Assembly (NCBI GenBank): GCA_045538015.1
Contig: JAZSQO010000067.1
Span: 106,173 to 170,172, forward strand
Direction of reading: 5' to 3'
From: SIG598 sp045538015
Lineage (GTDB): Bacteria > Bacillota > Clostridia > Oscillospirales > Acutalibacteraceae
Length of the DNA: 64,000 nucleotides
Under the pieces are notes generated by a model. It did no database searches. It was not told where the DNA came from and saw only the letters and a list, made by a program, of their open reading frames with translations. Below, one piece after another: positions 8,585-17,041 of the stretch. Position 1 is the stretch's first letter; the number at the start of each line of letters is the position of its first letter. The translations under genes and the position numbers were made by a program.

Positions 8585-9949
8585 ATGATACATAAATATC
8601 GCCTCAACGGCTTCAACATCTGCCTCGATGTATGCAGCGGCGCGGTTCACGTGCTGGACGACATCGCCTTCGAGCTGCTGGACTACGCCGAGGAAAAGAT
8701 GCAGGAATCCCTGCCCCAGGCTGCCGTTGACGGCCTTTCCGACAAGTGGTCGGCCGAGGAGCTGGGCCAGTGCTGGACCGAGCTGTATGAGCTTTATAAG
8801 ATGGGACAGCTCTTTGCCGAGGACAACTACCGCCAGTTTGCCGACGGCATGGTGTACGCCACCCTCAAGTCCATGTGCATCAACATCAGCCACGACTGCA
8901 ACCTCGCCTGCGAGTACTGCTTTGCGCACAAGGGCGATTTCGGCGGAGCCCGCGAGCTTATGAGCGTTGAGGTGGGCAAGAAGGCCATCGATTTCCTCAT
9001 CGAGCGCTCGGTGGGCCGCCACAACCTCGAGGTGGATTTCTTCGGCGGCGAGCCTCTCATGAATCTGGGCGCTGTCAAGGAGATCGTAGCCTACGCACGC
9101 GAGCAGGAAAAGATCCACGACAAGAACTTCCGCTTCACCATCACTACCAACGGCGTGCTGCTGGACGACGACGCCATCGACTTCATCAACCGGGAAATGA
9201 GCAACTGCGTGCTTTCCATCGACGGCCGCAAGGAGGTCAACGCCCGCCTGCGTGTCGACCGCGGCGGCAACGGCAGCTACGACCGCATCATCAGCAAATA
9301 CAAGAAGCTGGTGGACGGCAGAGGAGACAAGGACTACTATGTCCGCGCCACCTACACCGCCTATAACCTCGACTTTGCCGAGGATGTAATGCACCTTTAT
9401 GAGCTGGGCTTCAATAACCTCTCCGAAGAGCCGGTGGTCACCGACGAGCAGCATCCCTACGCCATCCTCCCGGAGCATTTCGAGCGCATCTACGAAGAAT
9501 ACGAGCGCCTCGCCCTCAAGCTCATCGACCTCAAGAAGAGGGGAGAAGACATCTGCTTCTTCCACTTTATGATCGACCTCGATCAGGGCCCCTGCGCCAT
9601 CCGCCGTCTGCGCGGCTGCAGCTGCGGCAACGAGTATGTGGCCATCACTCCCTCGGGTGATATCTATCCCTGCCACAACTTTGTCGGCCAGCAGGAGTGG
9701 CTCATGGGCAGCGTGCTCACCGGTGAGTTCGACGGCGACATGAAGCGCCGCTTCGCCTCGGCTCACCTTTACAACAAAGAGGGCTGCTCCGACTGCTGGG
9801 CAAGATTCTACTGCAGCGGCGGCTGTAACGCCATCAACAACGAGCACTGCGGTGACATTCTCAAGCCCTATCCCACCTACTGCGAGCTGGAGAAAAAACG
9901 CCTTGAATGCGCCATTATGATCAAGGCCGCTCTGGCAGCCGAGGAATAA
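8585..9949 (+). CDS. scfB: SCIFF maturase, radical SAM/SPASM thioether synthase
   Basis: 454 aa. An N-terminal ~90-aa peptide-recognition (RRE-like) region (MIHKYRLNGFNICLDVCSG) is followed by the radical-SAM core with CNLACEYCFA (CX3CX2C) near residue 103 and GGEPLMN, then a SPASM domain carrying auxiliary [4Fe-4S] cysteines (CSCGNEYVAI, CHNF, GCSDCWARFYCSGGCNA). The enzyme uses S-adenosylmethionine to form sulfur-to-carbon thioethers in ScfA. Length and motif order fit the SCIFF maturase family. Start 8585 follows GGAG. The gene follows scfA after 114 bp and is closed by its own strong terminator. Confidence 0.95.
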   Translation: MIHKYRLNGFNICLDVCSGAVHVLDDIAFELLDYAEEKMQESLPQAAVDGLSDKWSAEELGQCWTELYELYKMGQLFAEDNYRQFADGMVYATLKSMCINISHDCNLACEYCFAHKGDFGGARELMSVEVGKKAIDFLIERSVGRHNLEVDFFGGEPLMNLGAVKEIVAYAREQEKIHDKNFRFTITTNGVLLDDDAIDFINREMSNCVLSIDGRKEVNARLRVDRGGNGSYDRIISKYKKLVDGRGDKDYYVRATYTAYNLDFAEDVMHLYELGFNNLSEEPVVTDEQHPYAILPEHFERIYEEYERLALKLIDLKKRGEDICFFHFMIDLDQGPCAIRRLRGCSCGNEYVAITPSGDIYPCHNFVGQQEWLMGSVLTGEFDGDMKRRFASAHLYNKEGCSDCWARFYCSGGCNAINNEHCGDILKPYPTYCELEKKRLECAIMIKAALAAEE

Positions 9950-9967
9950 TTCAATACCGAATCCCAA

Positions 9968-10006
9968 GCCTCGCAAGCACGGAAGCTCGTGTTTGCGAGG
10001 CCTTCT
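9968..10006 (+). terminator. Terminator after scfB
   Basis: 14-bp arms GCCTCGCAAGCACG and CGTGTTTGCGAGGC (one G-U pair), 6-nt loop, then CTTCTTTTC. Confidence 0.88.
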
Positions 10007-10028
10007 TTTCGTGGATACGAAGTCACTC

Positions 10029-10064
10029 TTCGGAAACCCGAAGGTGCTGTTTCGGAAATCCGAA
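10029..10064. repeat. Two tandem palindromes, consensus TTCGGAAAYCCGAA
   Basis: TTCGGAAACCCGAA (10029-10042) and TTCGGAAATCCGAA (10051-10064) start 22 bp apart, so they lie on nearly the same face of the helix. They are either a two-site operator or two small RNA hairpins. Confidence 0.6.
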
Positions 10065-10148
10065 CCTCGCCTTTAGGTTTTTCTTTGCTGAGCAGGTGAT
10101 GAATTCAGGAAATCTTATGGTAAAAGCGACGAAATATCCGAATTACCC

Positions 10149-10177
10149 TTGACAAAACGACAGAGTTGACATAAACT
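10149..10177 (+). promoter_or_regulatory. Candidate promoter with a long leader before proC
   Basis: TTGACA, 17-bp spacer, TAAACT. If used, the proC transcript would carry a leader of about 310 nt; a second TTGACA at 10166 has no fitting -10. Confidence 0.4.
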
Positions 10178-10492
10178 GAAGGCAGTTACAAGAGGGGCAT
10201 CGCTGTACGCGGCAATATACATCGATATACATTCCGTGAAACTTTTGTCGAAAAGGCGATACATATCGCGCTGTTTTCTCTCATCGGCGCTGTAATTTCC
10301 CGGAAATTATCCCGCTTTTTTTCCGGCTGAGGATAGTTATCCACTCCCCCTCGGCTACAATATCTTGTGCCCGCACGCTCTGTGCGGCGGTTATGTCAAT
10401 TATTTTTATCCCGAGCATGACATAATCGTGTTTACAATATCGCCTTCACTCTTTTTGAAAGGAATTTCCGCACCGGCGGAGTCGGAACAGCA

Positions 10493-11305
10493 ATGTCTGA
10501 TAAAATGACTGGAATCATCGGCGTCGGCAATATGGCCGGAGCCATTCTCAACGGAATCCTCGGAGCCGGCATCCGGACTCCGGAAAGCATAATGGTCTAT
10601 GATGTGCTTCCGGAGAAGCTGAAGCCATTCACAAGCAAAGGCTGCGCGGCGGCATCGTCGGAACGCGACCTTGTCCGGCAGTGCTCCACCGTCATCCTCG
10701 CCATCAAGCCTCAGGGCTTTGCCGCTCTGCTTGAGGAAATAAAGGATGTCCTTGACGAAAACAAGCTGGTGATATCCATCGCCGCCGGAATTAGCATCGA
10801 CTTCATCAACGAAGCCGTCGGAAAGACTCTGCCGGTCATCCGTGTTCTTCCCAACACTCCGATGCTCTACGGAGACGGTGTTTCGGCGCTGGCGTACCGC
10901 GCTCCCGTCACCGAGGAGCAGACCGCCTTTGCCGAAAGCATATTCAGCTCCTGCGGCCGTGTTTACCGGGTGGAGGAAGAGGACATCAACCGCACCATCC
11001 CGGTGCACAGCAGCTCGCCCGCCTACGTTTTCCTTATGATAAAGGCCATGGCCGACAACGCCGAAAAGCACGGTCTTGACCGCGCGATGGCTCTGGAAAT
11101 GATAACCAGCACCTTTATCGGCGCGGCGAAGATGGTGGAGCAGTCCGGCCTTTCCTGCGAGGAGCTTATTCAGATGGTGGCCTCCAAGGGCGGAACCACC
11201 GAAGCTTCCCTTCGTTCCTTTGCCGATGACGGTTTCACCGCCGCCATCGACCGTGCCATGGATGCCTGCATCGCCCGAGCCTATGAGCTGGGCAAAAAAG
11301 ACTGA
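10493..11305 (+). CDS. proC: Pyrroline-5-carboxylate reductase
   Basis: 270 aa, the usual length. ProC reduces 1-pyrroline-5-carboxylate to L-proline with NAD(P)H in the cytosol. The N-terminal Rossmann motif reads GIIGVGNMAGAIL; AIKPQGF and VIRVLPNTPMLYGDGVSAL mark the dinucleotide-binding domain; the C-terminal dimerisation domain contains SSPAYVFLMIKAMADNAEKHG and SKGGTTEASL, with the conserved GGTT substrate loop. The ribosome site (GGCGGAG) is moderate. No proA/proB is adjacent, so this step is coded apart from the rest of proline synthesis. Confidence 0.95.
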   Translation: MSDKMTGIIGVGNMAGAILNGILGAGIRTPESIMVYDVLPEKLKPFTSKGCAAASSERDLVRQCSTVILAIKPQGFAALLEEIKDVLDENKLVISIAAGISIDFINEAVGKTLPVIRVLPNTPMLYGDGVSALAYRAPVTEEQTAFAESIFSSCGRVYRVEEEDINRTIPVHSSSPAYVFLMIKAMADNAEKHGLDRAMALEMITSTFIGAAKMVEQSGLSCEELIQMVASKGGTTEASLRSFADDGFTAAIDRAMDACIARAYELGKKD

Positions 11306-11420
11306 CCCGGCACAATCACACCCTCCCGGACGGAGCGATTTATCCTGTACGGCGGTTATGTTTTCCTCCGATCTCTCATAAGCATTCTGTATCCTGATGA
11401 ACGGAAGTGTCTGATGAAAG

Positions 11421-12008
11421 ATGGAAAAAGCAACGATTTGCCGCCGTGACCATCATCTGTGGCCCATATGCGCCGCGCTTTGTCTGCTCGGAGCGCTGAC
11501 CGGAACGGTCATTTTCGCCCGGGCGTACAGCGAAGCCGACATTGCCGCTTTTGCTGAGACTCAGACCGCACTGCCTCCGGACTTTCTCAAGGGCTTTGCC
11601 TCCTTTCTGCGCAGAGAGCTTATCTTTCTTGTGCTGGTGGTTCTGATGTCCTGCTTTGTTTTCGGCTGGCTGGCTCTGCCCATGCTCCTTGTCTACAGAG
11701 GACTGGGTGTCGGCATCGGCGTGTGCTGTCTTTTTGACGCCTGCGGCTGGCTCGGAGCCCTTTACGGCTTCGCGGTTCTCGTGCTGCCGACCGCTGTCGC
11801 GCTGGCGGCCCATACACTTGTCAGCAGGGACGCGCTCATAGCGTCCTTTGGAATATTTCAATTCTGGGCGGGCAGAAACGCCCTCCCTCGCGGAATAACA
11901 CGGCTTTTGGCGAAAATACCGCTCAGCGTCGCGGTCATGGTGTGCGCCGCCTCGCTTTCAGCCGCTGTAAGAATACCGCTGCACACGATTTTATTATTAG
12001 GAGTGTAA
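11421..12008 (+). CDS. spoIIM: Stage II sporulation protein M-like membrane protein
   Basis: 195 aa with about five membrane helices. SpoIIM works with SpoIID and SpoIIP in the peptidoglycan-degrading complex that drives engulfment of the forespore. The sequence shows the family layout: an N-terminal helix (LWPICAALCLLGALTGTVIF), a long outside loop, and a Gly-rich third helix region (YRGLGVGIGVCCLFDACGWLG). Similarity is weaker than for enzymes, but its position 2 bp upstream of xerD repeats the Bacillus/Clostridium spoIIM-xerD neighbourhood, which supports the call. It implies an ability, or ancestry, to form spores. Confidence 0.75.
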   Translation: MEKATICRRDHHLWPICAALCLLGALTGTVIFARAYSEADIAAFAETQTALPPDFLKGFASFLRRELIFLVLVVLMSCFVFGWLALPMLLVYRGLGVGIGVCCLFDACGWLGALYGFAVLVLPTAVALAAHTLVSRDALIASFGIFQFWAGRNALPRGITRLLAKIPLSVAVMVCAASLSAAVRIPLHTILLLGV

Positions 12009-12010
12009 CA

Positions 12011-12925
12011 ATGCCAGATTACATCGAACAGTTCCAGAAATACCTCATTGAAAACAAGGGTGTTTCCCAGAATACACTGGAGTCCTATATGCGTGACGTC
12101 AATCAGTATGTGGGTTACCTGAACGGCAATGGGGGTCTGAGTTCGGAAGTACAGCAGCAGGAAGAGGGCATTCAGAATTTTATCGAGCACCTGCGGTCCA
12201 TGAACAAATCCGCCGCCACCATCACAAGAATGCTTGCCTCTGTTCGTTCCTATTATCAGTACCTGATGCAGGAAGGCGTTGTGCAGAGCAACCCGGCAAA
12301 GCAGATAAAGCTGGAGCGCACAAAGAAGAAGGTCCCCGAGATCCTCACCGACAAGGAGATCGTTCAGCTACTGTCCATGCCCAGCACCACCGACCCCAAA
12401 GGCATCCGCGACAAGGCGATGCTTGAGCTGCTTTACGCCACGGGCATAAGAGTCTCTGAGCTTATCAATCTCGATGTCAATGATGTTCAGTGCCGCAAGG
12501 GCGAGCGGGGAGAGGTCATCTGTCGCGGCTCCAAGGGCACAAGAAAGATCCCCGTCCATCAGGAAGCGGTTGACGCGATACTGGAATACCGCAATAATAT
12601 CCGTCCTCTGCTGGTTTCCCCCGAAAGCGGCGACGCTCTGTTTGTCAACCTGAACGGCGCCAGACTTTCAAGACAGGGCTTCTGGAAAATCGTGAAAAAT
12701 TACGCCGAGGAGGCCGATATTAAAAAGGATATAACTCCCCACACTCTCCGGCATTCCTTCGCCCTTCATCTCTATCAGAACGGTGCTTCCCTGCACGATC
12801 TGCAGGCCATGCTCGGCCACGCGGATATAAGCTCTACCCAGATGTACGCCGCTATGTCCAGAAAGAACGGCTGCAGCGATGTCTACGACCGCTGCCATCC
12901 CTTCGCGGTGCGTGCCAAGCAGTGA
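12011..12925 (+). CDS. xerD: Tyrosine recombinase XerD
   Basis: 304 aa. XerD with XerC resolves chromosome dimers at dif. The start at 12011 is chosen for its AGGAG 8 nt upstream, overlapping the end of spoIIM. The N-terminal core-binding domain (YIEQFQKYLIENKGVSQNTL) precedes the catalytic domain with GIRVSEL (Arg I), HTLRHSFA (His-x-x-Arg), LGHADISST and the nucleophile Tyr in QMYAAMS. All six catalytic residues appear present. The C-terminal tail (DVYDRCHPFAVRAKQ) is slightly longer than usual. Translational coupling to spoIIM is likely. A second Xer gene lies at 24796. Confidence 0.9.
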   Translation: MPDYIEQFQKYLIENKGVSQNTLESYMRDVNQYVGYLNGNGGLSSEVQQQEEGIQNFIEHLRSMNKSAATITRMLASVRSYYQYLMQEGVVQSNPAKQIKLERTKKKVPEILTDKEIVQLLSMPSTTDPKGIRDKAMLELLYATGIRVSELINLDVNDVQCRKGERGEVICRGSKGTRKIPVHQEAVDAILEYRNNIRPLLVSPESGDALFVNLNGARLSRQGFWKIVKNYAEEADIKKDITPHTLRHSFALHLYQNGASLHDLQAMLGHADISSTQMYAAMSRKNGCSDVYDRCHPFAVRAKQ

Positions 12926-13009
12926 TTTCTGATACATATTTTTCATCTGGTTCTTAATTTGTGAGGTAGTAAAAGGATAGATATATAGCCCATTAGTACA
13001 TCCCGGAAA

Positions 13010-13049
13010 AACGCATCGAAGCCGATTTGGTCGGTTTCGATGCGTTTTA
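13010..13049 (+). terminator. Terminator after xerD
   Basis: 16-bp arms AACGCATCGAAGCCGA / TCGGTTTCGATGCGTT (one G-U pair), 5-nt loop and a T-rich tail. Confidence 0.85.
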
Positions 13050-13111
13050 CTATACTAAAGTGTGCTATGTTGTGCAAACGGCTAATCTTTGCCGCCGAGG
13101 CAATCTAAATG

Positions 13112-13140
13112 TTGTGTTTATCCGCAAACAGTGGTATAAT
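13112..13140 (+). promoter_or_regulatory. Extended -10 promoter of the gyrB-like gene and his operon
   Basis: TTGTGT, 17-bp spacer, TGGTATAAT (TGn extended -10 with perfect hexamer); 36 bp to the start codon. Confidence 0.7.
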
Positions 13141-13175
13141 AAGCTGAATATTCAGATTAATGGAGGCAGGAACGA

Positions 13176-15167
13176 ATGAGTCCCGCAGCACCCAAAAAGA
13201 AAACCGCCGAATACGGCAACGAAAGCATATCGTCCCTCAAAGGCGCCGACCGGGTCAGAAAACGCCCGGGTGTTATCTTCGGCTCCGACGGAATCGAGGG
13301 CTGTCAGCATTCGGTTTTTGAAATACTGTCCAATTCCATCGACGAGGCCCGACAGGGCTACGGCTCCAAGATCGTCCTCACCCGTTACGAGGACGGCTCC
13401 ATCGAGATCGAGGACTTCGGCCGCGGCATTCCCGTGGACTACAATCCCAACGAGCAGAAATACAACTGGGAGCTGGTGTTCTGCGAGCTTTACGCTGGCG
13501 GCAAATACAAAAACGACAGCGGCGAGAATTACGAATACTCTCTGGGTCTTAACGGCCTCGGCCTTTGCGCCACCCAGTACGCCGCGGAGTACATGGATGC
13601 CGACATCCGCCGTGACGGCTTCCGCTTCACCCTGCATTTTGAAAAGGGCGAGAACATCGGCGGCATGAAAAAGGAAGAATACACCCGCCGGGACACCGGC
13701 ACCCGCATCCGCTGGAAGCCCGACCTCGAGGTGTTCACCGACACCAACATTCCCCTCGAGTATTTTCAGGATACCGTCAAGCGGCAGGCCATCGTCAACG
13801 CCGGCCTGCAGTTCATCATCAATGACCGCATAAGCGGCCAGAAGTTTGAATACTGTTACAAGGACGGCATCGCCGACCATGTGCGCGAAACGGTAGGAGA
13901 GAGTACCCTTTCCTCGGTTCAGGTTTGGCAGTGCGAGCGCCGTGGCCGCGACCGCGAGGATAAGCCGGAATACAACGTCAAGATAAGCGCGGCGGTCACC
14001 TTCTCCAACGCGGTGACCATGACCGAATACTACCACAACTCCAGCTTCCTTGAGCACGGCGGCGCTCCGGAAAAGGCGGTCAAGAGCGCCTTCGTGAGCA
14101 TGATCGACCAGCGGCTCAAACAGACCGGCAAATATGTAAAGAATGAAAGCTCCATCAAGTTTCAGGATGTGGAGGACTGCCTTGTTATCGTCATCTCCTC
14201 CTTCTCAAACATAACCAGCTACGAAAACCAGACCAAGAAATCCATCACCAACCGCTTCATTCAGGAGGCCATGACCGATTTCTTCCGGCAGCAGCTGGAG
14301 ATCTGGTTCCTCGAAAACCCCATCGAGGCCGACAGGATCTGCGGTCAGGTGCTCATAAACAAACAGAGCCGCGAGCATTCGGAAAAACAGCGGGTCACCA
14401 TCAAGACCAAGCTGACCTCCAACATGGACATGACCTCCCGTGTGGCCAAGTTCATCGACTGCCGCTCCAAGGACGTCAACGAGCGCGAGCTGTTCATCGT
14501 GGAGGGCGATTCGGCGGCAGGCTCCTGCAAGAACGCCCGCGATCCCTATTTCCAGGGCATCATGCCGGTGCGCGGCAAGATACTCAACTGCCTCAAGGCC
14601 GACTATAACCGCATTTTCAAGAGCGAGACCATCACCGATCTCATCAAGGTTCTTGGCTGCGGCGTGGATGTGCAGAGCAAGGCCAACAAGAACCTCGCCT
14701 CCTTCGACATCAACAACCTGCGCTGGAACAAGGTCATCATCTGCACCGATGCCGATGTGGACGGCTTCCAGATCCGCACGCTGATACTCACTATGATATA
14801 CCGCCTCATGCCCAAGCTCATCGAGGAGGGTAAGGTGTATATCGCCGAGTCTCCTCTTTACGAGATCACCACCAAAAAGGAGACCTACTTTGCCTACAAC
14901 GAGCAGGAAAAGGCCGAAATAATGGAAATGATCGGCGAGGAAAAATTCACCATTCAGCGCTCAAAGGGTCTGGGTGAAAACAATCCCGACATGATGAGCT
15001 TTACCACCATGGCGCCCGCCACCCGCCGGCTCATCAAGGTCATGCCCTCCGATGTTGAGCAGACATGGCAGATGTTTGATATTCTGCTGGGCGACAACCT
15101 CAACGGCCGAAAGGAATTTATCGCGGTCAACGGCGAGCGCTACATTGAGCTTGCCGATGTGCAGTAA
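13176..15167 (+). CDS. Type IIA topoisomerase B subunit (GyrB/ParE-like, divergent)
   Basis: 663 aa. The B subunit binds ATP and, with a GyrA/ParC partner, passes DNA strands to change supercoiling or decatenate chromosomes. GHKL ATPase motifs are visible (EILSNSIDEARQG, FGRGIPV, LGLNGLGLCA), followed by a transducer domain and a TOPRIM domain with EGDSAAG, TDADVDGFQIRT and QRSKGLGENN. The N-terminus GADRVRKRPGVIFGSDGIEG differs from classic GyrB and ParE, so it belongs to a divergent clostridial group. No gyrA/parC is adjacent; the gene is followed after only 18 bp by hisZ, so it probably heads the his transcript. Confidence 0.85.
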   Translation: MSPAAPKKKTAEYGNESISSLKGADRVRKRPGVIFGSDGIEGCQHSVFEILSNSIDEARQGYGSKIVLTRYEDGSIEIEDFGRGIPVDYNPNEQKYNWELVFCELYAGGKYKNDSGENYEYSLGLNGLGLCATQYAAEYMDADIRRDGFRFTLHFEKGENIGGMKKEEYTRRDTGTRIRWKPDLEVFTDTNIPLEYFQDTVKRQAIVNAGLQFIINDRISGQKFEYCYKDGIADHVRETVGESTLSSVQVWQCERRGRDREDKPEYNVKISAAVTFSNAVTMTEYYHNSSFLEHGGAPEKAVKSAFVSMIDQRLKQTGKYVKNESSIKFQDVEDCLVIVISSFSNITSYENQTKKSITNRFIQEAMTDFFRQQLEIWFLENPIEADRICGQVLINKQSREHSEKQRVTIKTKLTSNMDMTSRVAKFIDCRSKDVNERELFIVEGDSAAGSCKNARDPYFQGIMPVRGKILNCLKADYNRIFKSETITDLIKVLGCGVDVQSKANKNLASFDINNLRWNKVIICTDADVDGFQIRTLILTMIYRLMPKLIEEGKVYIAESPLYEITTKKETYFAYNEQEKAEIMEMIGEEKFTIQRSKGLGENNPDMMSFTTMAPATRRLIKVMPSDVEQTWQMFDILLGDNLNGRKEFIAVNGERYIELADVQ

Positions 15168-15185
15168 ACAAGGAGAATCTGTAAT

Positions 15186-16391
15186 ATGCGTCACAATCAT
15201 CTTATCACGCCGGACGGCACCTCGGATCTGCTTTTCTCCGAGTGCGTCATGCGCCGAGCTGTGGAAAAGGCGGTGTGCAAGCTCTTTGCCCGCTCCGGCT
15301 ACAGCGAGGTGCGCACTCCCGTTCTGGAATTCTACGATGTGTTCGATCTTGAGTCGGAGCCCATCCCTCAGGAGAGAATGTACAAGCTTACCGACAATAA
15401 GGGCCGCCTTCTGGTTATGCGTCCGGACAACACCATGCCCATTGCCCGCATGGTATCCACCAAGCTGCGAAACGCCCGTATGCCCCTGCGGCTTTACTAT
15501 AACCAGCCCTTCTTCCGCATCAACGACAGCCTCCACGGCGGCGCCGACCAGATAGGTCAGGTGGGCGTAGAGCTTATCGGCGTGGGCGGAATGCGCGCCG
15601 ACCTTGAGATACTTACCCTCGCGGTGAGCGCTCTTGCCGAATGCACCCAGAGCTACCGGCTGGAGATCGGCTATGCCGGCATCTTCAAGGCGCTTGTAGC
15701 CAGCCTGCCCGTTGACGAGCTGCACCGGGAGCACATCCGTCGCAACATCGAATCCAAGAACTACGCCGCCCTTTCCGCCCAGCTTGACCGCATGGAGCAG
15801 ACCGAAGCCGTCCGTGCCCTGCGTCAGCTGCCCCGGCTGTTCGGCGGCATTCAGGTGCTGGAAAAGGCCAGAGAGCTTATCACCGACGAGACCGTCGGCG
15901 TTTATCTTGACCGTCTGGGCGTGGTATACAACGCCCTTTCCGAAATGGGCTACGGCGACAAGCTGATAATTGACCTCGGCCTCGTTCACCAGAACGACTA
16001 CTACACCGGCCTTGTGTTCTCCGCTTACGCCGAAGGCTCGGGTGCCAAGATACTCAGCGGCGGCCGCTACGACAATCTGCTGGGCTGCTTTGGCGCGGAC
16101 AACAGCGCCTGCGGCTTTGCTATAAATATCGACGACCTTGTAAAGACCCTCACTCCGTCGGAATACAGCGCCACCGCCGTGCCCGACCGCCTTGTTGTGG
16201 CCGAGGGCGGCAAGGAGATAGACGCTCTGCGCTACATGACCCAGCTGCAGCAGTCGGGCGTTGCCGCGGAATTCTGTCTGCTTGAGGACATCGGCGATGC
16301 CATGTCCTATGCCCGTGAACGTGGCATAAAGCACGTGGACATCGTCACCGATGACATCGAGACCGTTGAACCGGCGGAGGATAACAAATGA
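15186..16391 (+). CDS. hisZ: ATP phosphoribosyltransferase regulatory subunit HisZ
   Basis: 401 aa, a paralogue of histidyl-tRNA synthetase lacking aminoacylation function. HisZ assembles with the short HisG and gives it histidine feedback control. Class-II synthetase motifs remain: TPDGTSDLLFSECVMRRAVE at the N-terminus, RMYKLTDNKGRLLVMRPDNT, QVGVELIG, and DYYTGLVFSAYAEGSGAKIL. The HisS C-terminal anticodon domain is reduced, as expected. A GGAG ribosome site precedes the start. It overlaps hisG by 4 bp (ATGA), a typical coupled pair. Confidence 0.93.
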   Translation: MRHNHLITPDGTSDLLFSECVMRRAVEKAVCKLFARSGYSEVRTPVLEFYDVFDLESEPIPQERMYKLTDNKGRLLVMRPDNTMPIARMVSTKLRNARMPLRLYYNQPFFRINDSLHGGADQIGQVGVELIGVGGMRADLEILTLAVSALAECTQSYRLEIGYAGIFKALVASLPVDELHREHIRRNIESKNYAALSAQLDRMEQTEAVRALRQLPRLFGGIQVLEKARELITDETVGVYLDRLGVVYNALSEMGYGDKLIIDLGLVHQNDYYTGLVFSAYAEGSGAKILSGGRYDNLLGCFGADNSACGFAINIDDLVKTLTPSEYSATAVPDRLVVAEGGKEIDALRYMTQLQQSGVAAEFCLLEDIGDAMSYARERGIKHVDIVTDDIETVEPAEDNK

Positions 16392-17020
16392 GACCGATAA
16401 GAATTGCCCTGACCAAGGGACGCCTTGAAAAAAAGAGCGTCGAGCTCTTTGAAAAGGCATGCATTGACTGCACCGAGATACACAACAAAGGCCGCCGCCT
16501 CATTCTTCCTCTCGGAAACGGTATGGAGGCGGTTCTGGCCAAGGCCGCCGATGTTATCACCTATGTGGAAAACGGCGTGTGCGACATCGGCATCACCGGC
16601 AAGGACACCATAATGGAGCTGGGCACCAGCATTTACGAGATACTCGATCTGGGCTTCGGCCGGTGCAAATTCGCCGTAGCCACCACCAAAGACAAGGATG
16701 TTTTCGGCGAGGTGGGCACCAAGACCATCGCCACCAAATATCCCAACGTCACCCGCAATTACTTCGAGAGTCTCGGCATGGATGTCAATGTCATCAAGAT
16801 CGAAGGCTCCGTTGAGCTGGCTCCGCTGCTGGGACTGGCCGACGCCATCGTGGATATCGTTGAGACCGGCACCACTCTCAAGGAAAACGGTCTTGAGGTC
16901 GTGCGGGATGTCAGCCCCATTTCCGCCCGTGTGATATGCAACATTGCCAGCCTCAAGCTGCGTCAGGAAGAAATAGAAACCTTTGCTCAGGCTCTTGAAA
17001 AGGCACTGGGCGACAATTAA
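16388..17020 (+). CDS. hisG: ATP phosphoribosyltransferase, short form
   Basis: 210 aa. HisG joins ATP and PRPP to make phosphoribosyl-ATP, the first committed step of histidine synthesis. It is the short form, without the C-terminal regulatory domain of the ~300-aa enzyme, which agrees with hisZ directly upstream. Motifs: IRIALTKGRLEKKSVELFEK at the N-terminus, VCDIGITGKDTI, and the PRPP-binding segment ADAIVDIVETGTTLKENGL. Translation is probably coupled to hisZ through the 4-bp overlap. Confidence 0.96.
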   Translation: MRPIRIALTKGRLEKKSVELFEKACIDCTEIHNKGRRLILPLGNGMEAVLAKAADVITYVENGVCDIGITGKDTIMELGTSIYEILDLGFGRCKFAVATTKDKDVFGEVGTKTIATKYPNVTRNYFESLGMDVNVIKIEGSVELAPLLGLADAIVDIVETGTTLKENGLEVVRDVSPISARVICNIASLKLRQEEIETFAQALEKALGDN

Positions 17021-17041
17021 TCAGACCGGAGATGTTATACA

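Larger units (their letters stand above)
10007..10492. other. Gene-poor interval upstream of proC
   Basis: About 490 bp without a convincing gene. It contains the tandem palindromes at 10029-10064, a promoter-like pair at 10149-10177, and about 300 bp of unassigned sequence before proC. I see no known riboswitch in it. Confidence 0.5.

Noticed and set aside
9907..10152. Open frame of ~80 codons after scfB on the plus strand
   Set aside because: It starts inside scfB in another frame, runs through the terminator hairpin, and has no ribosome site or recognisable sequence.
10336..10345. TTATCCACT as a DnaA box / origin
   Set aside because: A single near-match without clustering, and no dnaA or dnaN nearby.
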